A DNA stretch of 64,000 bases, from NCBI RefSeq assembly GCF_014201095.1, contig NZ_JACHDN010000001.1, positions 1,860,001 through 1,924,000 on the forward strand, given 5' to 3'. Positions 36,974-45,045 of the stretch are shown here, in pieces. Within the stretch, counting starts at the first letter, position 1, and each line of letters begins with the position of its first letter. A program made the position numbers and the translations under genes. Below the pieces are notes generated by a model that ran no database searches, was not told the DNA's origin, and saw only the letters and a list, made by a program, of their open reading frames with translations. This DNA comes from Cellulomonas hominis. Lineage in GTDB: Bacteria > Actinomycetota > Actinomycetes > Actinomycetales > Cellulomonadaceae.

Positions 36974-38089
36974 TCAGAGGGCCGTCCGGGGGAGACGACG
37001 GAGCAGCAGCCCGAGGGCCACCAGCGCCGCCGCCGTCAGGGAGAGCACCGCGGCCGGGGCGCCCGTCGGGGCGAGGGCCGCGGGTGCGAGGCGCACACCC
37101 GCCGCGGCGGACGCGTCGAGCGCGGCCGCCACGTCCGCCGCGGCGAGGACCGCGGAGGTGACGGCGGAAGCCGGGGTGGCGGTGCCGTCGGGGGTGGTGC
37201 CGGTGCCGGGCGTGGTGCCCGGGGTGGTGGTGCCGGTGCCCGGGTCCGCGACCGTCGCGTCGCCGCCGACGCCGAGCGCCAGGCCGCCGAGCGTCACCGG
37301 GACGGAGACCGGCACCGCGAGCCCGAGGCGCGCGAGCAGCCCCTCGCCGGAGCCGGCGCCGACGGTGGCGGCCGGGGCGTCCGCGGCGGTGCCGGACGAG
37401 CCGGCGATCGCGGAGTCCCCGAGCAGGCCGACGGCCAGGCTGCCGACGGTGACCGGGATGCTGATCGGCGCGGCGGCGCCGGTGCCCGAGGCGATCCCGG
37501 CGGAGTCGCCGCCGCCGACCGTGGCGGCCGGGGCGTCGGAGGCCGGCGCGGTGCCGTCGTCCGGCCCGGTCCCCGTGACGGCGGCGTCGCCCAGGACGCC
37601 GAGCGCCACGGAGTCGACCGTCACCGGGACGCCGACCGGCACGGCGACGGCCGTGCCGGAGGCGAGGCCCTCGCCGTCGCCCTGCTCCACCGTGGCGGAG
37701 GGGGCGGCCGCGGGGGCCGGGGTGCCGGATCCGGCGACCGCCGCGTCCCCGAGGACGCCGACCGCGACGGCCGACACGTCGACGGGCACGTGCACCGGGG
37801 CGGCGACCTCGGTGCCGGAGACGGCGCCCCCGGCGGACCCGCCGGGCACCGACGCCGTGGGCGCGGGTGCGGGGTCCGCCGGGGCGCCGCCGGCCCCCGT
37901 CACGGTGGCGTCGCCGAGAAGGCCGGCGGCGAGACCGGACACCTCCACGGGGACGTCGACGGGGGCCTGGATGCCGAGGCCGGCCAGGAGGCCGTCGTCC
38001 TCGGCGGCATGGGCCGCGACCGATCCGGCGACGACGAGGCCGCCGGTCAGGAGCGCGGTGTGGATCGCTCGTCTGACAGCTGTGTGCAT
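36974..38089 (-). CDS. Secreted surface protein with five chaplin-like repeats and sortase-like C-terminus
   Basis: The 371-residue protein has a signal peptide (1-28, ending SVAAHA). Five repeats of a chaplin-like core start at about residues 42, 97, 149, 207 and 258; a typical one is APVDVPVEVSGLAAGLLGDA. Chaplins (DUF320) have VPVxVxGN...VGLL and usually two cysteines; here the cysteines are absent. Repeats are joined by Ala/Gly/Pro/Thr spacers. The end is LAPTG (339-343), a hydrophobic helix and a basic tail LLRRLPRTAL, the layout of a sortase substrate, though LAPTG departs from LPXTG. It is probably a hydrophobic cell-surface fibre or coat protein. GGGAG lies just before the ATG. Confidence 0.75.
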   Translation of the reverse strand: MHTAVRRAIHTALLTGGLVVAGSVAAHAAEDDGLLAGLGIQAPVDVPVEVSGLAAGLLGDATVTGAGGAPADPAPAPTASVPGGSAGGAVSGTEVAAPVHVPVDVSAVAVGVLGDAAVAGSGTPAPAAAPSATVEQGDGEGLASGTAVAVPVGVPVTVDSVALGVLGDAAVTGTGPDDGTAPASDAPAATVGGGDSAGIASGTGAAAPISIPVTVGSLAVGLLGDSAIAGSSGTAADAPAATVGAGSGEGLLARLGLAVPVSVPVTLGGLALGVGGDATVADPGTGTTTPGTTPGTGTTPDGTATPASAVTSAVLAAADVAAALDASAAAGVRLAPAALAPTGAPAAVLSLTAAALVALGLLLRRLPRTAL

Positions 38090-38173
38090 GGTCCTGCTCC
38101 CTGCGTTGAGTCGGGTGCGCCGCGCTGCGGCGCGGTGGCCGGACGGCGGCTGACGTGCCGCCGGGGGCCGGAC

Positions 38174-39430
38174 TCAGGCAGGGAAGACGGGGACCTCGCG
38201 CAGGCGGAGGGGCAGCTCGACGCGGCCCCGGGCCGCGGCCACGAGGCGGGAGGCGCCGAGCACGAGCACGGCGGCGGTGAGGACGGCCAGCACGTCGCCG
38301 CCGCCGGAGGTGCGCAGCGGGCTGCCGCTGGATCCGGTGCCCGTGCCGGAAGGGGCAGGGGTGCCGGGCGCCGGCGGCGCGGGGCGGTCGGAGCCCGCGG
38401 GGGTCGCCGGCGCGGGCGCGGACGCGTCGCCGGGCACCGCGGCGCCGGCGGCGGCCGGCGGGTGCGCGGCGGGTGCGCGGTCGACCGCGGCGGGTGCGGT
38501 CGGTCCCGTGCCGGGGCCGGATCCGTCACCCCAGGGCCCGAAGGGCGTGGCGGCGCGGTCCGGGCCCGCGGGGACCGCGGGGGCCACCGGCGCGGCCGGG
38601 GTGCCCTCGGGCGCGGGTGCGGCGGGCGGCAGCACGCCGGGCAGGACGGGCCGCAGGACCTGCACCACCGGGGCGAGGACGGTGCCCAGGGGCGTGCCCT
38701 CGAGCGCGTCGGCCACCGGCGTCAGCGCGGCGTCGGTGACGGGTGCCGTCACGGGCCGCAGGGCCGGCGCGAGCCCGGCGGCGACGGGGCCGAGACCCGG
38801 CGTCACCAGGTCGAGGAGCGGGCCGACGAGGCCCTCGGCGGCCGGGGTGACGACGGGGCGCAGCGGCTCGGTGGCCTGCGCCGCGGGTCCGACGACGTCG
38901 TCCGCGAGCGCCTCGACGGCCGGGGCCACCGCGTCCGCCACGGGTGCGACCACCGGGTCGCCCAACGCGGTCGGGACGTGGGCGAGCGCGGTGCCGAGGG
39001 CGGCGGGGGCGGTCGGCCGGGCGGCCTCGGCGGCCGGCGGCGTGGTGGACGCGGGTGCGGCGGGTGCCGCCGGCGGGGCGGGTGCGGCGGCCGGGGCTGC
39101 GGCGGCCGGGGGCGCGGCGGGCCGGGCAGGGGCGGCGGGCCGGGCCGGGGTGGCGGGGGGCGGCGCGGGGACCGCCCGCTGCGCCACCGGCGCCACGACG
39201 TGCTCCGTGACCGGCTGCACGACGGCGCCGACCGCGTCCCGGACCCCGCCGAGCAGCGCGCTCACGGGCCCGGCGGGCGGTGCGGGCGCCTCCTGCGCGG
39301 AGGCGGCCGGCGCGAGGCCGACGGCGGCGGCCCCGGCGAGGGCCAGCCCCCCGGCGGCGTACAGGCCCCGGCGGAGCCAGCGGGACGCGACGGAGCGCAC
39401 GCGCGGTGCACTGCTCGGTCGCGTCGGCAT
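38174..39430 (-). CDS. Secreted Ala/Pro-rich protein with C-terminal membrane anchor
   Basis: The 418-residue protein has a long basic signal peptide (1-45, ending PAASA). A low-complexity Ala/Pro/Val region follows, in which units such as PVVAPVADAVAPAVEALAD recur. A C-terminal membrane helix (about 378-400, DVLAVLTAAVLVLGASRLV) is followed by a short tail. No domain is recognised. It lies 84 nt upstream of the chaplin-like gene on the same strand, so the two may be coexpressed as surface components. GGGGGAG 5 nt before the ATG supports the start. Its composition makes homology claims unsafe. Confidence 0.65.
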   Translation of the reverse strand: MPTRPSSAPRVRSVASRWLRRGLYAAGGLALAGAAAVGLAPAASAQEAPAPPAGPVSALLGGVRDAVGAVVQPVTEHVVAPVAQRAVPAPPPATPARPAAPARPAAPPAAAAPAAAPAPPAAPAAPASTTPPAAEAARPTAPAALGTALAHVPTALGDPVVAPVADAVAPAVEALADDVVGPAAQATEPLRPVVTPAAEGLVGPLLDLVTPGLGPVAAGLAPALRPVTAPVTDAALTPVADALEGTPLGTVLAPVVQVLRPVLPGVLPPAAPAPEGTPAAPVAPAVPAGPDRAATPFGPWGDGSGPGTGPTAPAAVDRAPAAHPPAAAGAAVPGDASAPAPATPAGSDRPAPPAPGTPAPSGTGTGSSGSPLRTSGGGDVLAVLTAAVLVLGASRLVAAARGRVELPLRLREVPVFPA

Positions 39431-39657
39431 GGCGACTCCCCCGGGTCTCCTGCGGTCGGCCGCGCCGTCTCTGGCGCGACCTCGACCCGACCGACGGTAG
39501 GAGCGCCCGCGGACGTCGGCAACGGCGGCTTACTCCGGTCGGGTGACCCCGGCCCGCTGACGTGCGCCGACGCGGGGGCCCGCTCGGCCCCGCCGAGAGA
39601 GGTCCGGCGGAGTGGCCCGGCGGGGTGAGGGGGATGGGCGGCGTGGCGGCGTCGCGG

Positions 39658-40038
39658 TCAGTCGCGGCTGCGCGGGATCGCGACGCTCAGCGCGAAGGAG
39701 ACGACCGACACGATGAGCGCGCCGACGAACGCGTCGCCGAAGTCGTCGATCCGCAGGCCCCACGAGGTCTGCTCGGTGATCCACGCGGTGAGCATGAGCA
39801 TCAGCGCGTTCACGACCAGCGTGAACAGGCCGAGCGTGAGGATGTAGAGCGGGATGGACAGCACCGCCACGATCGGCTTCACCACGGCGTTCACGATGCC
39901 GAAGACCAGGGCGACCAGCAGGATCACCCCGATGCGCCCCCAGGTGGTGTCGGCGCCGATGATGCTGATGCCGGGCAGGAGCACCTCGGCCAGCCACAGG
40001 GCGACGCCGCTGATCAGGACGCGCAGCACGAAGCTCAT
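39658..40038 (-). CDS. YvlD / phage-holin-superfamily IV membrane protein
   Basis: The 126-residue protein has four membrane helices and matches the family of small four-helix proteins known as YvlD or holin superfamily IV: LRVLISGVALWLAEVLLPGI, GIVNAVVKPIVAVLSIPLYI and LTLGLFTLVVNALMLMLTAW. No phage genes are nearby, so a lytic role is unlikely. The function is unknown in most species. The ATG at 40038 starts directly at the first helix. The gene stands alone. Confidence 0.82.
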   Translation of the reverse strand: MSFVLRVLISGVALWLAEVLLPGISIIGADTTWGRIGVILLVALVFGIVNAVVKPIVAVLSIPLYILTLGLFTLVVNALMLMLTAWITEQTSWGLRIDDFGDAFVGALIVSVVSFALSVAIPRSRD

Positions 40039-40162
40039 GGATCGATCCTGCCATCCGCGGCCCTGACGCGGCAGGGTCCGGGCGTGCGGGCCCGTCCCGG
40101 CGCGCGTCCGCCTGCTGACCGGCCGCGCGGCCGGGGGGTGGCCCGGTGGCATCCTGGCGGGC

Positions 40163-41227
40163 GTGAAGCGCGTCCCCCTGCGTCCCGCCCTCGCCTCCCT
40201 GCCGCCGTACGTCCCCGGTGCGCGCGCCCCCGTCGGCGCGGCCGCGTACAAGCTGTCGTCGAACGAGAACCCGTACCCGCCGCTGCCGTCCGTGGTCGCG
40301 GCGATCGCGGACGGGGCCGTGGACGTGAACCGCTACCCGGACATGTACGCGACCGAGCTGACCGAGGCCGTGGCCGCGCACCTCGGCGTGCAGCCGGACC
40401 AGGTCGTCGCGGGCTGCGGGTCGGTCGCGGTGCTGGGGCACGTCCTGGCGGCGTTCTGCGACGCGGGCGACGAGGTCGTGCACGCGTGGCGGTCGTTCGA
40501 GGCCTACCCGATCATGGTCACGCTCGCGGGGGCGACCGGCGTCCCGGTGCCCGTCCGTGCGGACGGCCGGCTGGACCTGCCGGCGATGGCCGCCGCCGTC
40601 ACCGAGCGCACCCGGGTCGTCCTGGTCTGCACGCCGAACAACCCGACCGGCCCGGCGGTGCACGCCGACGAGCTCGACGCCTTCCTCGCGGCCGTCCCGC
40701 CCGACGTGCTGGTGGTGCTGGACGAGGCGTACGTGGAGTTCGTGCGCGACCCCGACGCGCCGGACGGTCTCGCTGTGCTGGCCGCGCACCCGAACGTGGT
40801 GCTGCTGCGGACCTTCTCGAAGGCGTACGGGCTCGCGGGCCTGCGGGTCGGGTTCGCGGTCGCGGAGGCGCGGCTCGCGGCGGGCATCCGGGCGGCGTCG
40901 ACGCCGTTCGGGGTGTCGCACCTCGCGCAGCTCGCGGGCGTCGCCTCCCTCCAGGCCGCGGACGAGCTCCTGGACCGGGTGGACCGCATCGTCCGGGAGC
41001 GCACCCGGATGCTCGCGGGGCTGCGCGCGCACGGCTGGGACGTCCCGGACAGCCAGGCGAACTTCGTCTGGCTGGGCATCGGCGACGACACCGCGCGGTT
41101 CGCGGCCGAGGCGACCCGGGCGGGCGTGCTGGTGCGGCCGTTCGCGGGCGACGGGGTGCGCATCAGCGTCGGCGAGCCCGAGGCGACGGACGTCGTGCTC
41201 GAGGTCGCGCGGGAGCTGCGCCGCTGA
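40163..41227 (+). CDS. Histidinol-phosphate/aromatic aminotransferase-like enzyme
   Basis: The 354-residue fold-type I PLP enzyme has KLSSNENPYPPLPSVVAAI, VVLVCTPNNPTGPAVHADEL, LDEAYVEFV and the PLP-lysine motif RTFSKAYGLAGLRVGFAVAE. These mark the HisC/Pat subgroup. No other his genes are near, so an aromatic aminotransferase (Pat) or a second HisC are both possible. The GTG at 40163 is preceded by a -10-like CATCCT only 9 nt away, so the mRNA may be leaderless. The C-terminal ISVGEPEATDVVLEVARELR completes the domain. Confidence 0.85.
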   Translation: MKRVPLRPALASLPPYVPGARAPVGAAAYKLSSNENPYPPLPSVVAAIADGAVDVNRYPDMYATELTEAVAAHLGVQPDQVVAGCGSVAVLGHVLAAFCDAGDEVVHAWRSFEAYPIMVTLAGATGVPVPVRADGRLDLPAMAAAVTERTRVVLVCTPNNPTGPAVHADELDAFLAAVPPDVLVVLDEAYVEFVRDPDAPDGLAVLAAHPNVVLLRTFSKAYGLAGLRVGFAVAEARLAAGIRAASTPFGVSHLAQLAGVASLQAADELLDRVDRIVRERTRMLAGLRAHGWDVPDSQANFVWLGIGDDTARFAAEATRAGVLVRPFAGDGVRISVGEPEATDVVLEVARELRR

Positions 41228-41241
41228 CCCCCGCCACCGGC

Positions 41242-41279
41242 TTGCGGGCGGCGGCTGCTCGCCTATGCTGCCGAGCAGC
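41242..41279 (+). promoter_or_regulatory. Promoter with inverted repeat around the -10 box
   Basis: TTGCGG (41242-41247) and TATGCT (41264-41269) are 16 nt apart. GCTGCTCG (41254-41261) and its exact inverse CGAGCAGC (41272-41279) bracket the -10 element. A DNA-binding protein at this palindrome would block the signalling operon that follows. Confidence 0.5.
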
Positions 41280-41297
41280 GCAGGGAGGGTGGGCCGG

Positions 41298-42530
41298 GTG
41301 ACGGAGAGCACGACCCCCGACGGGACCATCCCGTCGGGCTGGCCCGGCCACGTCCCCGACCCCGCCGACCCGGCCGGCGACGGGCAGATCGCGCTCCTCC
41401 TGGTCGAGGACGACGACGGCGACGCCCTCCTGGTCGAGGAGCACCTCGCCGACGCGGGGCTCGACGTGCTGCTCCGGCGGGCCCGGACCCTGGACGAGGC
41501 GGTCGCGCGCCTGGACGTCGACTGCGTGCTGCTCGACCTCGGCCTGCCCGACGCGGTCGGGCTGGGGGCGCTCGAGCGGCTGCTCGCCGCGGGTGCCCCG
41601 GCCGTCGTCGTGCTCACGGGCCGCACCGACACCGGCACCGGCCTGCAGGCGGTGTCGGCGGGCGCGCAGGACTACCTCGTCAAGGGCGAGGTCGACGGCG
41701 AGCTGCTCGGCCGGTCCGTGCGGTACGCCGTCCAGCGCCGCCGGCTCGAGGCGGTCGACCGCGCGCTCTACCGGAGCATGGTCCGCGCCGAGGAGACCTT
41801 CCGGTTCGAGAGCGCGCTGCTGCCGCGCCCGGCGGTCCGCGACGCGCGGCTGGAGGTCGGCGTCGGCTACCGCGCGGGCCGCGACGGCGTGCTGGGCGGG
41901 GACTTCTACGACGTGGTGGAGCGGCCGGACGGCACCGTGCTCGCGGTGATCGGCGACGTCTGCGGGCACGGCCCCGACGAGGCGGCGCTCGGCGCGGTGC
42001 TCCGCACGGCCTGGCGGACGCTCGTGCTCGCGGACACCCCGGTGGCGGACCTGCTGCCTCTGGTCGAGCGGGTGCTGCAGTCCGAGCGGGCGCGCGACGA
42101 GATCTTCACGACGATGGCGATGGTCGTCGTGGCGCCGGAGCGGACCGAGGTCGACCTGTACCTCGCCGGGCACCCGGTGCCGTTCCTGCTCGGCGACCCG
42201 GGCGCGGCCCGGCCGTCGGCGCTGCTGCCGACCGACCGCCGCGGGCGCGCGCTCGGCATCCCCGTGGACGGCACCTGGCTGCCGCGCCGGCTCGAGCTCG
42301 ACGGCGCGTGGCGGCTGCTCATGTACACGGACGGCCTGCTGGAGGCGACGGTCGGCGGCACCGCGGACCGGATCGGCAAGTCCGGGCTGCTCGAGGTCGT
42401 CGACGGGTCGCTCGCCGCGCCGGACGACGGCGTCGTCGAGGACGTGCTGCGCGAGGTGCGGCGGCGGCACGGCGGCGACCTGGTCGACGACACCGCCGTC
42501 GTCGTGCTCGGCTGGGCGGGCGGCGCGTGA
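41298..42530 (+). CDS. Response regulator fused to SpoIIE/PP2C phosphatase
   Basis: The 410-residue protein has an N-terminal receiver domain (about 32-145; phosphoacceptor Asp80 in [10 protein letters not shown], conserved Lys in AQDYLVKGE). It is followed by a SpoIIE-type PPM phosphatase (about 190-408: [40 protein letters not shown] and the final DDTAVVVL). RsbU/RsbP-like proteins dephosphorylate anti-sigma antagonists, but no STAS or RsbW gene is in this window. The GTG at 41298 has AGGGAGGG upstream. Its stop overlaps the histidine kinase start (GTGA). Confidence 0.9.
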   Translation: MTESTTPDGTIPSGWPGHVPDPADPAGDGQIALLLVEDDDGDALLVEEHLADAGLDVLLRRARTLDEAVARLDVDCVLLDLGLPDAVGLGALERLLAAGAPAVVVLTGRTDTGTGLQAVSAGAQDYLVKGEVDGELLGRSVRYAVQRRRLEAVDRALYRSMVRAEETFRFESALLPRPAVRDARLEVGVGYRAGRDGVLGGDFYDVVERPDGTVLAVIGDVCGHGPDEAALGAVLRTAWRTLVLADTPVADLLPLVERVLQSERARDEIFTTMAMVVVAPERTEVDLYLAGHPVPFLLGDPGAARPSALLPTDRRGRALGIPVDGTWLPRRLELDGAWRLLMYTDGLLEATVGGTADRIGKSGLLEVVDGSLAAPDDGVVEDVLREVRRRHGGDLVDDTAVVVLGWAGGA

Positions 42531-44143
42531 CCGCCGCCCCCGCCGCCCCCGCGGCCCCGCGCGCCCGCGTGACGATCCGCCGCCGCCTCGGCCTCGCCCT
42601 CGTCGCCGCCGGCGTGCTGCTCGGCCTGGTGCTCGTCGGCTCCGGCGTCGCCCTGTGGCGGATGCTCGACGCGCAGGACCTGGTGACGGACCGGTACTTC
42701 ACCGCGATCACGGACGCGGAGACCTCGTACACCCGGCTCGTCGACGCGGAGACGGCCGTCCGCGGCTACGCGCTGACCGGGTACGACGGCACGCTGGAGC
42801 CGTACGAGCGCGCCATGGACGCGACGTCCTCCCTCGCGACCGTCGCGGCCCCCGACGTCGCCGCCTCCCCCGCGGTGCGGGACGCCGCGGCCGCCGCCGT
42901 CGCCGCCGCCGAGCGGTGGGACGAGGAGTTCGCGCGCCCGACCATCGCCGCCGTCGCGGCCGGCGGGACCGCCGCCGTCAGCCCCGAGCAGATCGAGCAG
43001 GGCCGCGACCTGTTCGACGGGACCCGCACGGCCGTCGAGGCGTACCTCGACGTGCTGCGCGAGGGTCGCGACGAGGCCGCGTCCGACCTGGCCGCGTGGA
43101 CCCGGATCGTCATCGGCTCGCTCGTCGCGCTGGTGGTGGCCGGCGTGGTCGCGGGCGCGGTGCTGTGGCGGACGCTGCGCGCCTGGATCACCGAGCCGCT
43201 GGACGCCCTCGCCGCCGACGCGCGGACGGTCTCGGCCGGCGACCTGCACCACGTCGTGCACGCCACCGGCCCCGGGGAGATCGCCGACCTGGCCGAGGCC
43301 GTCGAGCGGATGCGCCTGCACCTGGTCGCCCAGGTGCAGGAGGTCGAGCGCTCGCGGTCCGAGATCGCCGACGCGCACGACCGGCTGTCCGAGCAGGCGG
43401 AGGAGCTGCGCCGGTCCAACCGCGACCTCGAGCAGTTCGCCTACGTCGCCTCGCACGACCTGCAGGAGCCCCTCCGCAAGGTCGCCTCGTTCACGCAGCT
43501 GCTGCAGAAGCGGTACGGCGGGCAGCTGGACGAGCGCGCCGACCAGTACATCGGCTTCGCCGTGGACGGCGCGAAGCGCATGCAGCAGCTCATCCAGGAC
43601 CTGCTCGGGTTCTCCCGGGTCGGGCGGCTCGGCGGCGAGCTGTCCGACGTCTCCCTGGAGCAGTCGCTCGCGGACGCGCTGGAGAACCTCGGCGGGCTCG
43701 TGGAGGAGACCGGCGCCGTCGTCACGCACGACCCGCTGCCGGTCGTCCGCGGCGAGCGGCCGCTGCTCGTGCAGCTGTTCCAGAACCTCGTCGGCAACGC
43801 GATCAAGTTCCGCGACCCGGGGCGTGCGCCGGTGGTCCGGATCACCGCCGCGCAGGTGGCAGACTCGTGGGAGCTCGAGTGCCGGGACAACGGGATCGGC
43901 ATCGACCCGCAGTACGCGGAGCGCGTCTTCGTGATCTTCCAGCGGCTGCACCCCAAGGACGTGTACGAGGGCACCGGCATCGGCCTGGCCCTGTGCAAGA
44001 AGATCGTCGAGTACCACGGCGGTCGCATCTGGCTCGGCGAGCTCGACGGACCCGAGGCGCACGGCACCAGCATCCGCTGGACCCTGCCGGCCGCCGAGGA
44101 GCCCGCGCCGGACGCACCGGCCGGACCGGAGGAATCGGAGTGA
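42527..44143 (+). CDS. Membrane sensor histidine kinase (CHASE3-HAMP-HisKA-HATPase)
   Basis: The 538-residue kinase has helices at about 22-44 and 193-214 enclosing an external helical sensor of CHASE3 type ([21 protein letters not shown] run). HAMP (about 215-268), a coiled coil (268-305) and the H-box [14 protein letters not shown] with His310 follow. The ATPase motifs are [30 protein letters not shown] and [18 protein letters not shown]. This H-box is typical of kinases that signal to Rcp1-type single receivers. The GTG at 42527 and the stop are joined to both neighbours by 4-nt overlaps, so the three proteins form one pathway. Confidence 0.93.
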   Translation: MTAAPAAPAAPRARVTIRRRLGLALVAAGVLLGLVLVGSGVALWRMLDAQDLVTDRYFTAITDAETSYTRLVDAETAVRGYALTGYDGTLEPYERAMDATSSLATVAAPDVAASPAVRDAAAAAVAAAERWDEEFARPTIAAVAAGGTAAVSPEQIEQGRDLFDGTRTAVEAYLDVLREGRDEAASDLAAWTRIVIGSLVALVVAGVVAGAVLWRTLRAWITEPLDALAADARTVSAGDLHHVVHATGPGEIADLAEAVERMRLHLVAQVQEVERSRSEIADAHDRLSEQAEELRRSNRDLEQFAYVASHDLQEPLRKVASFTQLLQKRYGGQLDERADQYIGFAVDGAKRMQQLIQDLLGFSRVGRLGGELSDVSLEQSLADALENLGGLVEETGAVVTHDPLPVVRGERPLLVQLFQNLVGNAIKFRDPGRAPVVRITAAQVADSWELECRDNGIGIDPQYAERVFVIFQRLHPKDVYEGTGIGLALCKKIVEYHGGRIWLGELDGPEAHGTSIRWTLPAAEEPAPDAPAGPEESE

Positions 44144-44586
44144 ACGTGGCACGCACCGGCAAGGTCATCGACGTCCTGCTCGTCGAGGACGACCCGGGCG
44201 ACGTCCTCATGACGCGCGAGGCGTTCGAGGACAACAAGGTCGCCAACCGGCTCGCGGTCGTGTCCGACGGCGTCAGCGCGCTGGCGTACCTGCGCAAGGA
44301 GGGCGAGCACGCCGACGCCCGCACCCCGGACCTGGTGCTGCTCGACCTCAACCTGCCCCGGATGGACGGGCGGGAGGTCCTCGAGGCGATGAAGAACGAC
44401 GACGCGCTGCGCAGCATCCCCGTCGTCGTCCTCACGACGTCGGAGGCCGAGGAGGACGTGGTGCGGTCGTACTCGCTGCACGCCAACGCCTACGTCACCA
44501 AGCCCGTGGACTTCGAGCGGTTCATCGAGGTCGTCCGGCAGATCGACGAGTTCTTCGTCGAGGTCGTGCGCCTGCCGCAGCGCTGA
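44140..44586 (+). CDS. Single-domain response regulator (Rcp1 family)
   Basis: The 148-residue protein is a lone receiver: [18 protein letters not shown], phosphoacceptor in [19 protein letters not shown], the switch threonine in [13 protein letters not shown] and the lysine in [12 protein letters not shown]. Rcp1-type receivers pair with CHASE3/phytochrome kinases and lack an output domain. The GTG at 44140 overlaps the kinase stop, and GGAGGA lies 8-13 nt upstream. It may compete with or relay phosphate to the receiver-phosphatase two genes upstream. Confidence 0.93.
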   Translation: MNVARTGKVIDVLLVEDDPGDVLMTREAFEDNKVANRLAVVSDGVSALAYLRKEGEHADARTPDLVLLDLNLPRMDGREVLEAMKNDDALRSIPVVVLTTSEAEEDVVRSYSLHANAYVTKPVDFERFIEVVRQIDEFFVEVVRLPQR

Positions 44587-44624
44587 GCGCGGCGCCCGCG
44601 AGGCGGGCGAGGATGCTGGTCGCC

Positions 44625-44894
44625 ATGGCTGAGGACTGGACGGACGACGAGGTCTGGTAGTGGCTCACCGGCGGGGTCGGCATCGTCCTCGTCGCCGTGG
44701 TGTGGCTGCTCCTGCTGATCGCCTACATCCGCGTGATCCAGAAGGCCGGGTACTCCGGCCGGTGGGTCCTGCTGGGCCTGGTCCCGGTGGTGAACCTCGT
44801 GATGTTCGTGGTGTTCGCGTACTCCCGGTGGCCGGTGCAGCGCGAGGTCGACGAGCTGCGCCTGCGCGCCGGCCAGGGCGGCCCCCCGCGCTGA
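44625..44894 (+). pseudogene. Small membrane protein gene interrupted by an in-frame amber codon
   Basis: From ATG 44625 the frame reads MAEDWTDDEVW and then TAG at 44658-44660. It then continues open for 77 codons to TGA 44892-44894. The continuation has a membrane segment (VGIVLVAVVWLLLLIAYIRV), a Gly-Tyr-Ser turn, a second segment (WVLLGLVPVVNLVMFVVFAY) and a charged tail. The downstream part is normal in composition, and the TAG lies between two tryptophan codons. A single base change from GAG, AAG, CAG or TGG would explain it. A sequencing error, a recent pseudogene, or restart at GTG 44694/44697 (66 or 65 residues) are the options. Confidence 0.6.
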
Positions 44895-44937
44895 CGCCCG
44901 GGGGTTGTCGGGACCCCACAACGGGGGACGTCCCGTC

Positions 44938-44990
44938 TTGACGCGCCCCGGGGCCTCGGACCTACGGTTGCGTAGCCTACGCTGGCGTAG
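44938..44990 (+). promoter_or_regulatory. Promoter with two tandem palindromic operators
   Basis: TTGACG (44938-44943) and TACGGT (44963-44968) form a promoter with a 19-nt spacer. Over and just after the -10 lie two copies of CTACG-N4-CGTAG, at 44962-44975 and 44977-44990, one base apart. This is a clear double operator for a dimeric regulator controlling the dehydrogenase operon that starts at 45046. I do not recognise the regulator. Confidence 0.72.
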
Positions 44991-45045
44991 GTTGCGACAG
45001 GCCCCCCGGTCCCCGGGCGGGCGCCCCCAGGCGAAGGAGTACCGC

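Noticed and set aside
39658..40038. Prophage signal from the holin-like protein
   Set aside because: The holin superfamily IV/YvlD family is common in chromosomes, and no lysin, capsid, integrase or att sequence is near.
44904..44922. Palindrome GTTGTCGGGACCCCACAAC resembling a Rex site
   Set aside because: It lacks the TTGTGAA...TTCACAA core, has a mismatch in the stem, and lies upstream of the -35 box; more likely a weak terminator after the small membrane gene.
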